Part shown: piece after piece, positions 1 to 7,656 of the stretch | Layout of the letters: every line of letters begins with the position of its first letter | Numbering within the stretch: position 1 is the first letter of the stretch | NCBI RefSeq assembly: GCF_014644535.1 | Contig: NZ_BMKW01000001.1 | Span: 62,001-126,000 of the forward strand | DNA from: Neoroseomonas lacus | GTDB lineage: Bacteria; Pseudomonadota; Alphaproteobacteria; Acetobacterales; Acetobacteraceae | Reading direction: 5' to 3' | Length of the DNA: 64,000 nt | Program-made: the position numbers and the translations under genes | Notes under the pieces: generated by a model | The model's input: only the letters and a program-made list of their open reading frames with translations | Told to the model about the DNA's origin: nothing | The model's database searches: none

Positions 1-517
1 CGACCGAGGTGAAGGGGCTTTCCAGGATCACAGCAGCGACGTCGGGCCGGCCCTCGGCGAGGCGGGTGACGACACCGGTGCCGATGCTCTCGCCCCATAG
101 CACGACCGGGCAGTCCGGGAAGCGCTGATGGATCCAGGCGAGCAGCGTGGCGGCATCGCGGGCGAAGGCGGTTTCGGCAGGGCTACCGGGATTGCCGCCG
201 TAGCCCCGATATTCTGCAAGAACAACGCCATAGCCCGCGTTGTTCAAGACGACGCCAAGATGGATGCGGTCCTCGGCGCTGCCGCCATTGCCATGGAAAT
301 GCAGGATGATCGGCCTTCCCGTCGCCCCCGTCGCGACCAGCATGGCGAGTTCCAGACCGTCCGTGCTGCGGAACGTCTCGCGCGACCAGCCGGGCGGCGC
401 GACGATGGGGCCGCCGGCGGGGCGGAAGATCAAGTGTTCCTGCCTGGCCCAGATGCTGCCGCCGACCAGAATCGGCACGGCCATGGCCAGCCCGAGCAGG
501 ATCAACACCCAGCGCAT
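1..517 (-). CDS. Alpha/beta hydrolase, partial (C-terminus beyond window)
   Basis: About 172 N-terminal residues are visible; the C-terminus lies off the window edge. A hydrophobic N-terminal segment (residues about 3-21, MRWVLILLGLAMAV onward) suggests a membrane anchor or signal. The oxyanion-type motif HFHGNGG (around residue 67) and a nucleophile elbow GESIGTG (around residue 140) are typical of the bacterial alpha/beta hydrolases related to BEM46/ABHD13. The substrate cannot be told. The catalytic Asp and His would lie in the missing part. The ATG at 517 was chosen because it directly precedes the hydrophobic segment; a clear ribosome site is not seen. It is the last gene of a leftward run and no operon partner is visible. 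Confidence 0.8.
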   Translation of the reverse strand, partial: MRWVLILLGLAMAVPILVGGSIWARQEHLIFRPAGGPIVAPPGWSRETFRSTDGLELAMLVATGATGRPIILHFHGNGGSAEDRIHLGVVLNNAGYGVVLAEYRGYGGNPGSPAETAFARDAATLLAWIHQRFPDCPVVLWGESIGTGVVTRLAEGRPDVAAVILESPFTSV

Positions 518-575
518 GGCTTCGGCATGGATTGCGCGACACCGTCCAGGGATATTGGGGCGGCGTGTGCCGTGC

Positions 576-845
576 TCATTTCGGCCCGCCGTCGCACGGT
601 TGCGTGCCGATCGCCGCGCCGGCGAGAGCGCCGACCCCGGCGCCGATCAGGGCCCCTCGCCCGGCATCGGCGCTGGCGGAGCCGGCAAGGGCGCCGATCC
701 CGGCACCGATCGCCGCGCCATAGGCCGCGGCGGCGCCCGGGTCCTCGCAGACCGGCGTGGCTGGGATGGCGAGCGGCACGGGCTGCACGACGACGCAGCC
801 CGCGAGGGCGATCAGCAGGGGCGGCAGCATCAGGACCAAGCGCAT
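576..845 (-). CDS. Glycine-zipper lipoprotein
   Basis: Small 89-residue exported protein. The N-terminus MRLVLMLPPLLIALAGC is a lipoprotein signal with lipobox LAGC, so Cys17 should be lipidated. The mature part has two Gly/Ala-rich helical stretches with GxxxG spacing (AIGAGIGALAG and ALIGAGVGALAG), the glycine-zipper pattern of outer-membrane-associated lipoproteins such as the OmpA-like or YMGG families. Two further Cys residues flank the zipper. The frame is open further upstream, but the signal peptide fixes the ATG at 845. Two other glycine-zipper lipoproteins occur in this window (around 53.8-54.1 kb and 55.0-55.2 kb). The function is unknown. Confidence 0.75.
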   Translation of the reverse strand: MRLVLMLPPLLIALAGCVVVQPVPLAIPATPVCEDPGAAAAYGAAIGAGIGALAGSASADAGRGALIGAGVGALAGAAIGTQPCDGGPK

Positions 846-885
846 GGCCTGATGCTCGCCCAGCAATCGGGCCGGAACGTGGTCG

Positions 886-1422
886 TCAGCGGCGATTGCC
901 CGGGGTGGCGCCACCCGACAACGCCCAGGCCGCCTGCATCACGCTCGGCACCGAGGGTGGTTCGGAGAGTTTCTGCACCGTTGCGGCCGGGCCGAGCGTG
1001 AAGATGTTGCGCGGCAGGGCGGCGGCGAGGGCGGTCTGGTTGTTCGCCGAAATCGCGGTGGACGCCGCGGACAGGCCGTTGATCACCCCCTGGGCCGGCG
1101 CGTTCTGGGGAATGCCCAGCGCGCGGCGGGCTTCCCAGCGGGCCTGGGCGAGGTCGTTCAGGCCGGTGGCGCTTGCCGTCTGCCAGCGCGGGTTGCGCGG
1201 CATTGTGTCGGCCAGCCATTCGAGTTCGGCGATGGCCTGGGCGGCGGCGGCCGGCTGATTGGCCTGTGGCTGGCGGAAGAAGCCGACGACACTCTGACCG
1301 ACCACGACGATCGGGTCGCGCCCGACCATGGCGTTGGAGGCGCCGGGCAGGGTCGGCGGCGGACCTTGAGGTGCGCACGCCCCAACCACGAGGGCGAGCA
1401 AGATGGCTGAACGGCGGATCAT
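886..1422 (-). CDS. Putative lipoprotein, copy A of a tandem paralogous pair
   Basis: 178 residues with the signal MIRRSAILLALVVGAC, whose lipobox VGAC places lipidation at Cys16. The mature protein is Ala/Gln/Pro-rich and predicted helical; recognisable stretches are AIAELEWLADTMP, QTASATGLNDLAQAR and PPSVPSVM near the C-terminus. I do not recognise a named domain. It is equal in length to, and by eye more than half identical with, the gene at 1984-2520, so the two arose by duplication. A GGGAG ribosome site lies just upstream of the ATG. It probably acts in the inner leaflet of the outer membrane or in the periplasm; the role is unknown. Confidence 0.75.
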   Translation of the reverse strand: MIRRSAILLALVVGACAPQGPPPTLPGASNAMVGRDPIVVVGQSVVGFFRQPQANQPAAAAQAIAELEWLADTMPRNPRWQTASATGLNDLAQARWEARRALGIPQNAPAQGVINGLSAASTAISANNQTALAAALPRNIFTLGPAATVQKLSEPPSVPSVMQAAWALSGGATPGNRR

Positions 1423-1983
1423 CGGCGTCGTCTCCCAATACTGTTACGTATCTAGCCCGATAAAACCACAGATTCGCCCGGCTGGCGTGGCCCAGCGTCA
1501 GGGGCGGCTGGCCGTCCATGGGCCATCGCCAAGCACTTTTAGTTGAATGACAAGGCCAGCATCTCTCCTGTGGACGCATGCGCGCGGTTTCCGGGTGGCG
1601 GCTTGCAAGCCGCGGGGCGGGGCGGGCAGGCCGGGGGAAGCGGTTCGGCGACGCGGCGCGGTTAATTGATGAACGCGACCAGACGAATATGGGCGCCGTT
1701 GGCCTGATCGCGCTGGCTCGGTTCGGCGGGGGCGTCTTCGACGGCTCCGGTATCGATCGGGCTGTGGTCGCACCGATCGCCGGTCGGCGATCCTTTCTCC
1801 GTCACGGCACTGGCAGGGTCGCAGATGTCGCTCCAATCAGGGCATCGGCGGCCGCGTGATCGGGGAGGGAGCGTGCGACCCGCCGCCCTCCCCCGCAGAA
1901 ACCCGCCAGGACACGATGCCGGCGGCGCCATGACGCCACTCATGGCTCATCGTTCGCCAGCCCATCGGACTGGATCATGGCGT
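1423..1983. other. Intergenic region between the paralogous lipoproteins
   Basis: 561 bases without a convincing gene. Short open frames exist on both strands, but none has a recognisable domain, signal peptide or ribosome site. The end next to 1422 is AT-richer than the surroundings (around 1435-1480) and probably holds the promoter of copy A. Confidence 0.5.
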
Positions 1984-2520
1984 TCAGTGACGCTGCATGG
2001 CGCCGCCGGAAAGCGCCCAATATGCGTGCATGACGCTCGGTACGGAAGGCGGCTGCGACAGGCGCTGCACCGTCGCCTGCGGACCGAGTGTGAAGACGTT
2101 GCGCGGCAAGGCCGCAGCCAGCGCCTGCTGGTTGCCGGCCTCGATGGCCCGAGCCGCGCCGGCGAGGCCGTTGATCACCGCTTGGTTCGATGCAGCACGC
2201 GGGATGCCGAGCGCGGTGCGGGCTTCCGAGCGCGCCTGCGCGAGCTCGTTCAAGCCGGTGGCGCTCGCGGTCTGGTAGCGAGGGTTGCTCGGCAGGGTAT
2301 CGGCGAGCCATTCGAGCTCGGCGATGGCACGCGCGGCGGCGGCGGGCTGGTTCGGCTGGGGGGTGCGGAAGAAGTCAACGATTTCCTGGCCCACCGCGAC
2401 GGAGGGATCGCGTGAAACGGCGCCCTGCGGGCCCAGCCCTTCAGGCAGGGTGGTGCGTTCGGGCTGGGTGCAGGCAGCCGTCGCGAGGAGCGTGAGGAGG
2501 ATGGCGGAGCGGCGGATCAT
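1984..2520 (-). CDS. Putative lipoprotein, copy B of a tandem paralogous pair
   Basis: 178 residues, paralogous along its full length to the gene at 886-1422. The signal MIRRSAILLTLLATAAC carries the lipobox TAAC. The same blocks are conserved (AIAELEWLADTLP, QTASATGLNELAQAR, ALAAALPRNVFTLGP, PPSVPSVM), while the region just after the Cys diverges, as expected for a lipoprotein linker. A GGAG motif sits about 10 bases before the ATG, and the upstream 2530-2575 stretch is unusually AT-rich for this genome, a likely promoter. Function is unknown; conserved length and sequence in two copies suggest both are expressed. Confidence 0.75.
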   Translation of the reverse strand: MIRRSAILLTLLATAACTQPERTTLPEGLGPQGAVSRDPSVAVGQEIVDFFRTPQPNQPAAAARAIAELEWLADTLPSNPRYQTASATGLNELAQARSEARTALGIPRAASNQAVINGLAGAARAIEAGNQQALAAALPRNVFTLGPQATVQRLSQPPSVPSVMHAYWALSGGAMQRH

Positions 2521-2594
2521 GGACGCGTTCTCCGATGGAAATGCCTCATATTACATTTTGATAACATATGCGGAACGGGCTGCTTTGCGCCATG

Positions 2595-3311
2595 TCAACC
2601 GTAGCCTTCCTGCCGCAGCCGGTCGCCAAGCACTTTCACCTGTACGGCGAGGGCCGCGCTTTCCTGTTCGCGCAGACGGGTGCGCAGGTCGCGGGCGGCT
2701 TCCTCCATGTCGCGCAGCAGCGCGGGCAGGCCGGGCGGGGCTTCGGCGCCGGCGGACAGGCGGCCGGCGATGCGTTCCAGACCGTCGAGGTTCACGCCGA
2801 GGAAGCGGCGTGCCTCGGCGAGGCGTTCGGGGCGTCGTTCGAATTCGTCGAGCACGGCGCCGATCGCGACGGCGACGGGGATCAGCCGCGGCTGCTCGAC
2901 ACGGCGAGCGGTGTCGATGATGGCCACGAGCCGGGTGCGGGCATCGTCGAGCGGGCCGGGAGGCAGCGGTTCGGGCGGCGGTGGTGGCGGGGCGGCCTCG
3001 ATGACGCCGGTATAGAGGAGGCGCGTGCCGCCCCAGGCGCCAGCGCCGAGCAGCAGGGCGGCGACCGGGCCGGCATCGGCGCCGAGGAAGGTGACCAGCA
3101 TGGCGGCGGCACCCATCGCGGCGGCGGCGAGTTGCGCATCCCCTGCCCGGCCGCGGCGCATCAGCCAGGTCGCGGCCATCGGCAGGACGATGCCGGCGAC
3201 GCAGCCGAGCAGCGCCCATTCGCGCCCGGCGAAGAGGTTGACCAGGGTTGCCGGCAGCAGCGGCAGGGCGGTGAAGGGTAGCAGCCAGCGCCGCCAGAAG
3301 GCCGAGATCAC
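2595..3311 (-). CDS. XpaC-like (5-bromo-4-chloroindolyl phosphate hydrolysis) membrane protein
   Basis: 238 residues from a GTG start at 3311. The N-terminal third contains three or four hydrophobic segments, then a proline-rich linker (PPPPPPEPLPPGP). A soluble helical domain follows with the pattern RRFLGVNLDGLERIAGRLS and the C-terminal VKVLGDRLRQEGY. These resemble the XpaC family, in which a conserved FL..YL motif precedes the coiled region and a final 'vLe..L..eG' block ends the protein. XpaC proteins are usually encoded with TelA, which is not here. The GTG overlaps the stop of the small upstream gene (GTGA), indicating translational coupling. The family call is by pattern only, and the enzymatic name is historical. 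Confidence 0.6.
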   Translation of the reverse strand: MISAFWRRWLLPFTALPLLPATLVNLFAGREWALLGCVAGIVLPMAATWLMRRGRAGDAQLAAAAMGAAAMLVTFLGADAGPVAALLLGAGAWGGTRLLYTGVIEAAPPPPPPEPLPPGPLDDARTRLVAIIDTARRVEQPRLIPVAVAIGAVLDEFERRPERLAEARRFLGVNLDGLERIAGRLSAGAEAPPGLPALLRDMEEAARDLRTRLREQESAALAVQVKVLGDRLRQEGYG

Positions 3312-3463
3312 GGCTTCACCAGGGCGAAGATGGCGCGGAACAGCGCGAGCAGCCCGGCCACCCACATGGTGCCGCCCAGCAGGAAGAAGCCGAGCATGCG
3401 CGAGCCGAGCGGCGGCGGCGTGGTCGGCGGGGCGACGTAGGGTGCGTTGCGGTGTTCGCTCAC
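3308..3463 (-). CDS. Small single-pass membrane protein upstream of the XpaC-like gene
   Basis: 51 residues from a GTG at 3463 (VSEHRNAPYVAPPTTPPPLG onward). A proline-rich N-terminus is followed by a hydrophobic segment (MLGFFLLGGTMWVAGLLALF). Its stop overlaps the GTG of the next gene by four bases, and the reading frame ends exactly there, which supports it as a real gene despite its size. It is probably an assembly partner of the XpaC-like protein. No family is recognised. It lies immediately divergent from the dehydrogenase-like gene that starts at 3527. Confidence 0.55.
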   Translation of the reverse strand: MSEHRNAPYVAPPTTPPPLGSRMLGFFLLGGTMWVAGLLALFRAIFALVKP

Positions 3464-3526
3464 GGGGACTTAGATCGCTCAAGGGACCGGCGCGTTCAAG
3501 GCGCCGGCGATGGGAAGGACGGCCGG

Positions 3527-4456
3527 ATGCAACGGATTGCGGTGGTGGGTGCGGGGCTGATCGGCAGCGCCTGGGCGATGGTGTTCGCCCGGGCGGGGCA
3601 TCCGGTGCGGATCTGGGACCCGGCGGCGGGGGCTTCCGAGGCGGTGATGGAGGTGGTGCGGGCGCGGTTGGCCGACCTGCATGCCGCCGGGTTGATCAGC
3701 GAAACCGCGGAGGTGGTGGCCGCGCGCGTCTCGGTGGCGGCGACGCTGGAGGATTGCCTCGATGGCGCCGCGCATGTGCAGGAGAACGGGCCGGAACGCG
3801 TCGAGGTGAAGCGGGAGACCTTCGCCAGGCTCGATGCGCTTTGCGGGGCGGCGGTGGTGCTGGCGTCGTCAACCTCGGGCATTCCGGCGAGCGCGTTCAC
3901 CGAGGGGTTGGCGGGGCGGGCGCGGTGTCTTGTCGCGCATCCGGTTAACCCACCCTATCTGGTGCCGCTGGTCGAATTGGTCGGGGCGCCCTGGACCGAC
4001 CCGGCGGCGGTGGCGCGCACGCGGGTGCTGATGGATGGCGTCGGCCAGGTGCCGGTCGTGGCGCTGAAGGAGACGCGCGGCTTCGTGCTGAACCGGTTGC
4101 AGGCGGCGCTGGTCGCCGAGGGCTTCCGGCTGGTGCGCGACGGGGTGATGTCGGTCGAGGATGTCGATGCGTGTGTGAAGGAAGGGCTCGGGCTGCGCTG
4201 GTCCTTCATGGGGCCGTTCGAGACGATCGACCTGAATGCGCCCGGCGGTGTGGCGGACTACGTCGAGCGGTTCGGGCCGCTGATGGGCGGGATCACGGAG
4301 GAGCAGACGCCGTACCGATATGACGCGCCGACGGTCGAGCGGGTGACCGAGGCGCGGCGCGGGGCGCTGGCGCAGGGCGCGATCGCCGAGCGGTCGGCCT
4401 GGCGGGACCGGCGGCTGATGGCGCTGGCGGTGCACAAGAAGGCGCAGCCGCGCTGA
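3527..4456 (+). CDS. 3-hydroxyacyl-CoA dehydrogenase family protein (L-gulonate/carnitine dehydrogenase-like)
   Basis: 309 residues. The N-terminal Rossmann fold has the signature VVGAGLIGSAWA (residues 5-16) and an acidic residue after the second strand (RIWD), indicating NAD preference. The motif HPVNPP (around residue 140) carries the catalytic His, and the C-terminal dimerisation domain contains TRGFVLNRLQ and GLGLRWSFMGPFE. This arrangement and length match lambda-crystallin/L-gulonate 3-dehydrogenase and L-carnitine dehydrogenase, not the longer fatty-acid enzymes. The substrate cannot be chosen from sequence alone. The ATG at 3527 immediately precedes the Rossmann strand. It converges on the TctC-type receptor gene, so a shared pathway is possible but unproven. 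Confidence 0.85.
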   Translation: MQRIAVVGAGLIGSAWAMVFARAGHPVRIWDPAAGASEAVMEVVRARLADLHAAGLISETAEVVAARVSVAATLEDCLDGAAHVQENGPERVEVKRETFARLDALCGAAVVLASSTSGIPASAFTEGLAGRARCLVAHPVNPPYLVPLVELVGAPWTDPAAVARTRVLMDGVGQVPVVALKETRGFVLNRLQAALVAEGFRLVRDGVMSVEDVDACVKEGLGLRWSFMGPFETIDLNAPGGVADYVERFGPLMGGITEEQTPYRYDAPTVERVTEARRGALAQGAIAERSAWRDRRLMALAVHKKAQPR

Positions 4457-4491
4457 GTTCAGCGCGGCGGATCCATCCGTTTGGGGCGGAT

Positions 4492-4519
4492 CGCGCCTGA
4501 GGTTCCTTGGTCAGGCGCG
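4492..4519. terminator. Hairpin between convergent genes
   Basis: A perfect nine-base-pair inverted repeat (arms CGCGCCTGA and TCAGGCGCG, ten-base loop) lies between the dehydrogenase-like gene and the convergent tctC-type gene. It has no T-run on either strand, so it may be a weak or Rho-assisted terminator rather than a classical intrinsic one. Confidence 0.4.
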
Positions 4520-4710
4520 TGACGATGCTCGACCTTACAAGGATTGGAGCGGTCTGCGCCGCCGCCGTGTGACGCAGGCCAATCTCGCCCCAGGCGTCCT
4601 GTCCGCGACGCGTGCCCGATGGGCATGGGTGGGCGCTCGCCGGCAAGCCGTTGGAGGCGAGGCCGGGAGGCGCCGATCGGACGCTCCCGGATCAGGCCAT
4701 ACGGCGGCCG

Positions 4711-5685
4711 TCAGTCGACGCGCACCCCGGCGGCCTCGGCGACGCGCCGCCACTTCTCCGACTCCATCCTGACGAAGGTGGCGAATTCCTCGGGTGTGGT
4801 CGCGGTTGCCTCGGCCCCCTGGGCCGCGAGGCCGTCGCGCACCTCCGGCGCTTCCGAAGCCCGCCGGGCGGCTTCGTTCAGCCGCGTGACAATCGGCGCC
4901 GACAATCCCGCCGGGCCGACCAGGCAGTACCAGTTGTCCGCCAGCAGCTCGGGGAGGCCCAACTCTCCTGTCGTCGGCAGGTCGGGCAGCGCCGGGCTGC
5001 GCCGCGCGCTCGCCATCGCCAGCGCGGTGAGCGTGCCGCCACGGATATGCGGCATCAGCACGGGAAGGTCGGCGAACAGCAGCTGGATCTGGCCGCCGAC
5101 CAGGTCGGTTACCGAAGGCGCGGCGCCGCGATAGGGCACCACCACCACGTCGAGGCCGGTCTGTGCCTTGAAGAGTTCCGCGGTGAGGTGCGACAGCCCC
5201 GCGGCGCCGGCGGTGCCGATATTGAGCTGGCCGGGCCGGCGGCGCGCCAGATCCAGCAATTCGGGCAGCGTCCGCACGCCGAGGCCGGGATACGCCACGA
5301 GCGCCTCCGGCACCCGCGTGACGATGCTGATCAGCCCGGTGTCGTCCGGGACCTTGTAGGGCACGTTGGCGCTGACATGCGGGCTGATGACGAGGGAGCC
5401 GCCGTTGGTGATGACCAGCGTGTAGCCGTCGGGGGCCGCACGCACCGCGGCGTCGGTGCCGACGACGCCGCCGCCGCCCGCACGGTTCTCGACGACGACC
5501 GGCTGGCCCAGCAGCGCGGTGAGTTGCGGTGCGTAGAGCCTGGCGATGATGTCATTCGGCCCGCCGGGCGGGAAAGGCACGATCAGGCGGATCGGCCGGC
5601 TTGGCCATGCCTGCGCCCGGGCGGGGGCGGAGGCGAGCGCGGCGGCGACTGCCGGAGCGGAGAGCAGCAATCCGCGACGGTCCAT
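4711..5685 (-). CDS. Bug/TctC-family tripartite tricarboxylate transporter receptor
   Basis: 324 residues. The N-terminus MDRRGLLLSAPAVAAALASA is a signal peptide with twin arginines, ending at ARA-Q. The mature protein has the hallmark blocks of Bug receptors: WPSRPIRLIVPFPPGGPND, then VVVENRAGGGGVVGTDA, then PDGYTL and PYRGAAPSVTDLVGGQIQ. Such proteins bind small carboxylates or aromatic acids in the periplasm for a TctAB permease. No tctAB genes are present here, as is common because Bug genes are often orphans. An AGGGAGG site eight bases before the ATG at 5685 fixes the start over longer in-frame alternatives. The ligand is unknown. Confidence 0.9.
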   Translation of the reverse strand: MDRRGLLLSAPAVAAALASAPARAQAWPSRPIRLIVPFPPGGPNDIIARLYAPQLTALLGQPVVVENRAGGGGVVGTDAAVRAAPDGYTLVITNGGSLVISPHVSANVPYKVPDDTGLISIVTRVPEALVAYPGLGVRTLPELLDLARRRPGQLNIGTAGAAGLSHLTAELFKAQTGLDVVVVPYRGAAPSVTDLVGGQIQLLFADLPVLMPHIRGGTLTALAMASARRSPALPDLPTTGELGLPELLADNWYCLVGPAGLSAPIVTRLNEAARRASEAPEVRDGLAAQGAEATATTPEEFATFVRMESEKWRRVAEAAGVRVD

Positions 5686-6198
5686 GATACGGGCCTCCCT
5701 GGTTGTTTTTCTCTGCCCGGAATTCAGGCCGGTCCCGCATCGGTACGCAAGCACGGAGTTGCGGCGCCGAACCGTTCAGCCCCTCCGCCGAAGGGCGCCA
5801 GGGCCGTATCCGCGGCTCGCTTTGCGTCGGGACGGGCCGGCTCCTTGCGCTTTATGGGTCAGAAGCGACGCGGCCGAGTTCCGATGGCCAAGGGCCAGGC
5901 CGATGCGTCGAGGTCGAGGCGTGCCACTCGGGTTGCCGCCTCCCGCGCGCGATGCGCATCGACCGCACCTCGCCGCACTGCGTCGTGCGGGCCGGGGACA
6001 TATCGGCCGGCCGAGGCGTGCCGATGGAGCTTGGCGGTCGCCCCGTCGGGTTGGGGTCGCGGTTTGGCGGCCAGGTCGAAAAACCATGATGCGGGCTGGA
6101 TCGAACGCCCCGGGCTGGGCGATGCTGCGGCTGGGATGGGAGAATGCGGCATGACGGGCATCGGCGGCGATCGAGCCATGGTTCGGGGGCGATAGGCG
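5686..6198. other. Intergenic region, divergent promoters
   Basis: 513 bases between the divergently transcribed receptor and DUF3592 genes. I see no gene, RNA or strong repeat in it. It must carry both promoters; no clear sigma-70 boxes stand out. Confidence 0.45.
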
Positions 6199-6942
6199 AT
6201 GCGCCGCATCCTTCCCGCGTTGTTCCTGCTGATTGGCCTGGCGCTGCTCGCCGGGTCGGGATTCGCCATCTGGTCGGAGGTCAACTTCCGCCGCGGCGCG
6301 GTGGAGACCGATGCCCAGGTGGTCGAGATGCTCACCCGGTCGAGCCGCGACCGCGATCGCCGGACCACCAGCTACACCTACGTCCCGGTCTTCGTGTTTA
6401 CCCTGCCGGATGGGACGAAGCGGCGGGTCGAGGGCGGCGTGGCGTCCAACCCGCCGTGTTGCACGGTGGGCGAGACGATCCGCATCCGCTACCGGCCCGA
6501 GGCGCCCGAGCACGCCCAGATGACCGGCTTCATGGAAAGCTGGTTCGTCGCGACGCTGTTGGGCGGGATGGGGCTGGTGTTCGCGCTGGTCAGCAAGGCG
6601 ATCTGGGGCTTTGGGCGGCCCGGTGGCGTGGTGGTGGCCGGCGGGCCGATCGCCGCCCCGGCCAATGCGATGACGTTCCAGGTGCCACTGGTGGGGTTAC
6701 GGCGGGACGCGATGGGGTGGGTCCTGCAGGCGCGCTGGTCGGACCCGCGCAGCGGCGTGCAGCGGCTGTTCGAAAGCCCGGCCATTCCCTTCGACCCGGT
6801 GCCCCAGATGCGCAGCATGACGAGCGTGAACGTGACCTTCGACCCGGGCGACCCGGCCAGCGCCTATGCGATGGACCTTTCCTTCCTGGTGGCGCCGGCG
6901 GCCGCGCCGGCGCCATCAGCGGGTCCAGTGCGGCGGGGCTGA
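6199..6942 (+). CDS. DUF3592 membrane protein
   Basis: 247 residues with a first membrane segment at residues about 5-25 and a second at about 117-137. Between them lies an extracytoplasmic domain with the DUF3592 pattern: a tyrosine-rich strand (SYTYVPVFVF), a GTKRRVEGG turn, and the block VGETIRIRYRPEAPEHAQ. An adjacent Cys pair (NPPCCTVG) is visible in that domain. The C-terminal part is a beta-rich cytoplasmic or periplasmic tail. The function of DUF3592 proteins is not established. Its stop codon directly abuts the stop of the convergent phosphatase gene at 6943. Confidence 0.7.
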   Translation: MRRILPALFLLIGLALLAGSGFAIWSEVNFRRGAVETDAQVVEMLTRSSRDRDRRTTSYTYVPVFVFTLPDGTKRRVEGGVASNPPCCTVGETIRIRYRPEAPEHAQMTGFMESWFVATLLGGMGLVFALVSKAIWGFGRPGGVVVAGGPIAAPANAMTFQVPLVGLRRDAMGWVLQARWSDPRSGVQRLFESPAIPFDPVPQMRSMTSVNVTFDPGDPASAYAMDLSFLVAPAAAPAPSAGPVRRG

Positions 6943-7656
6943 TCAGGCCTGCAGGAAGCCGAGGCGGTCGGCCTCGAACACGCCGCAGGTGAGCGGGCCG
7001 CCCGACCAGGCGGCGGTGTCGAGGCAGATGCGGTTGTCGCGCACCACCGGCTGGAAGCCGGCCGTGTGGCCGTGGACGACGACCACGCCATGGTCGCGCT
7101 CGGAGCCGAGGAAGTCGTGGCGGATGCGGATGAGGTCCTCGCGCGACTGGTCCTCCAGCGCGATGCCGGGGCGGATGCCGGCATGGACGAAGAGGTAGCC
7201 ACCTTCCTGGTGATGCAGGTGCAGCCGGCGCAGGAAGCGCAGATGCTGCGGGGCGAAGTGTTCCAGCCAGGCTTCGCGCGGGGCGTCGGCGGGCACGCCC
7301 CAGGCGTCGAGCGTTGCGCGGCCGCCACCCCAGAGCCAGTCGGCCGCCGCGGCGCCGTCGCCGTCGAGGGCGGCCAGCATGGTTTCCTCGTGGTTGCCGG
7401 TGAGGTTCAGCATCTCGATGCCGGGGACCGGGTCCCGCTCGATCAGGTAGTCGAGTACGGCGCGGCTGTCGCCGCCCTTGTCCACGAAGTCGCCGAGATG
7501 GAGCAGCAGGGCGGAGGCGACCGGGCGGGCCTTGAGGTCGGCGGCGATCTGGCCGTGCAGGTCGCGCAGTTTGCCGATGGAGCCGTGAATGTCGCCGATG
7601 ACGTAGATGCGTCGGCCGCGCGGCAGCGTGCCGGGGGCTTGCCGGAGTTCGATCAT
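6943..7656 (-). CDS. PPP-type metallophosphoesterase / serine-threonine phosphatase
   Basis: 237 residues with the complete metal-binding signature of bacterial PPP phosphatases: GDIHG (around residue 21), GDFVDKGG, GNHE, a central His in HAGIRPG and a final HGHT. This binuclear-metal fold dephosphorylates proteins or small phosphates in the cytoplasm. The ATG at 7656 overlaps the stop of the upstream permease gene (ATGA), so it is the last gene of the peptide-transporter operon. It is odd cargo for an ABC importer and may act on a phosphorylated product or a regulator. The specific substrate cannot be inferred. Confidence 0.85.
   Translation of the reverse strand: MIELRQAPGTLPRGRRIYVIGDIHGSIGKLRDLHGQIAADLKARPVASALLLHLGDFVDKGGDSRAVLDYLIERDPVPGIEMLNLTGNHEETMLAALDGDGAAAADWLWGGGRATLDAWGVPADAPREAWLEHFAPQHLRFLRRLHLHHQEGGYLFVHAGIRPGIALEDQSREDLIRIRHDFLGSERDHGVVVVHGHTAGFQPVVRDNRICLDTAAWSGGPLTCGVFEADRLGFLQA

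Noticed and set aside
1498..1943. Small leftward frames between the two lipoprotein paralogues
   Set aside because: Arg/Pro-rich, no signal peptide, no ribosome site and no similarity to the paralogues, so a third decayed copy is not supported.
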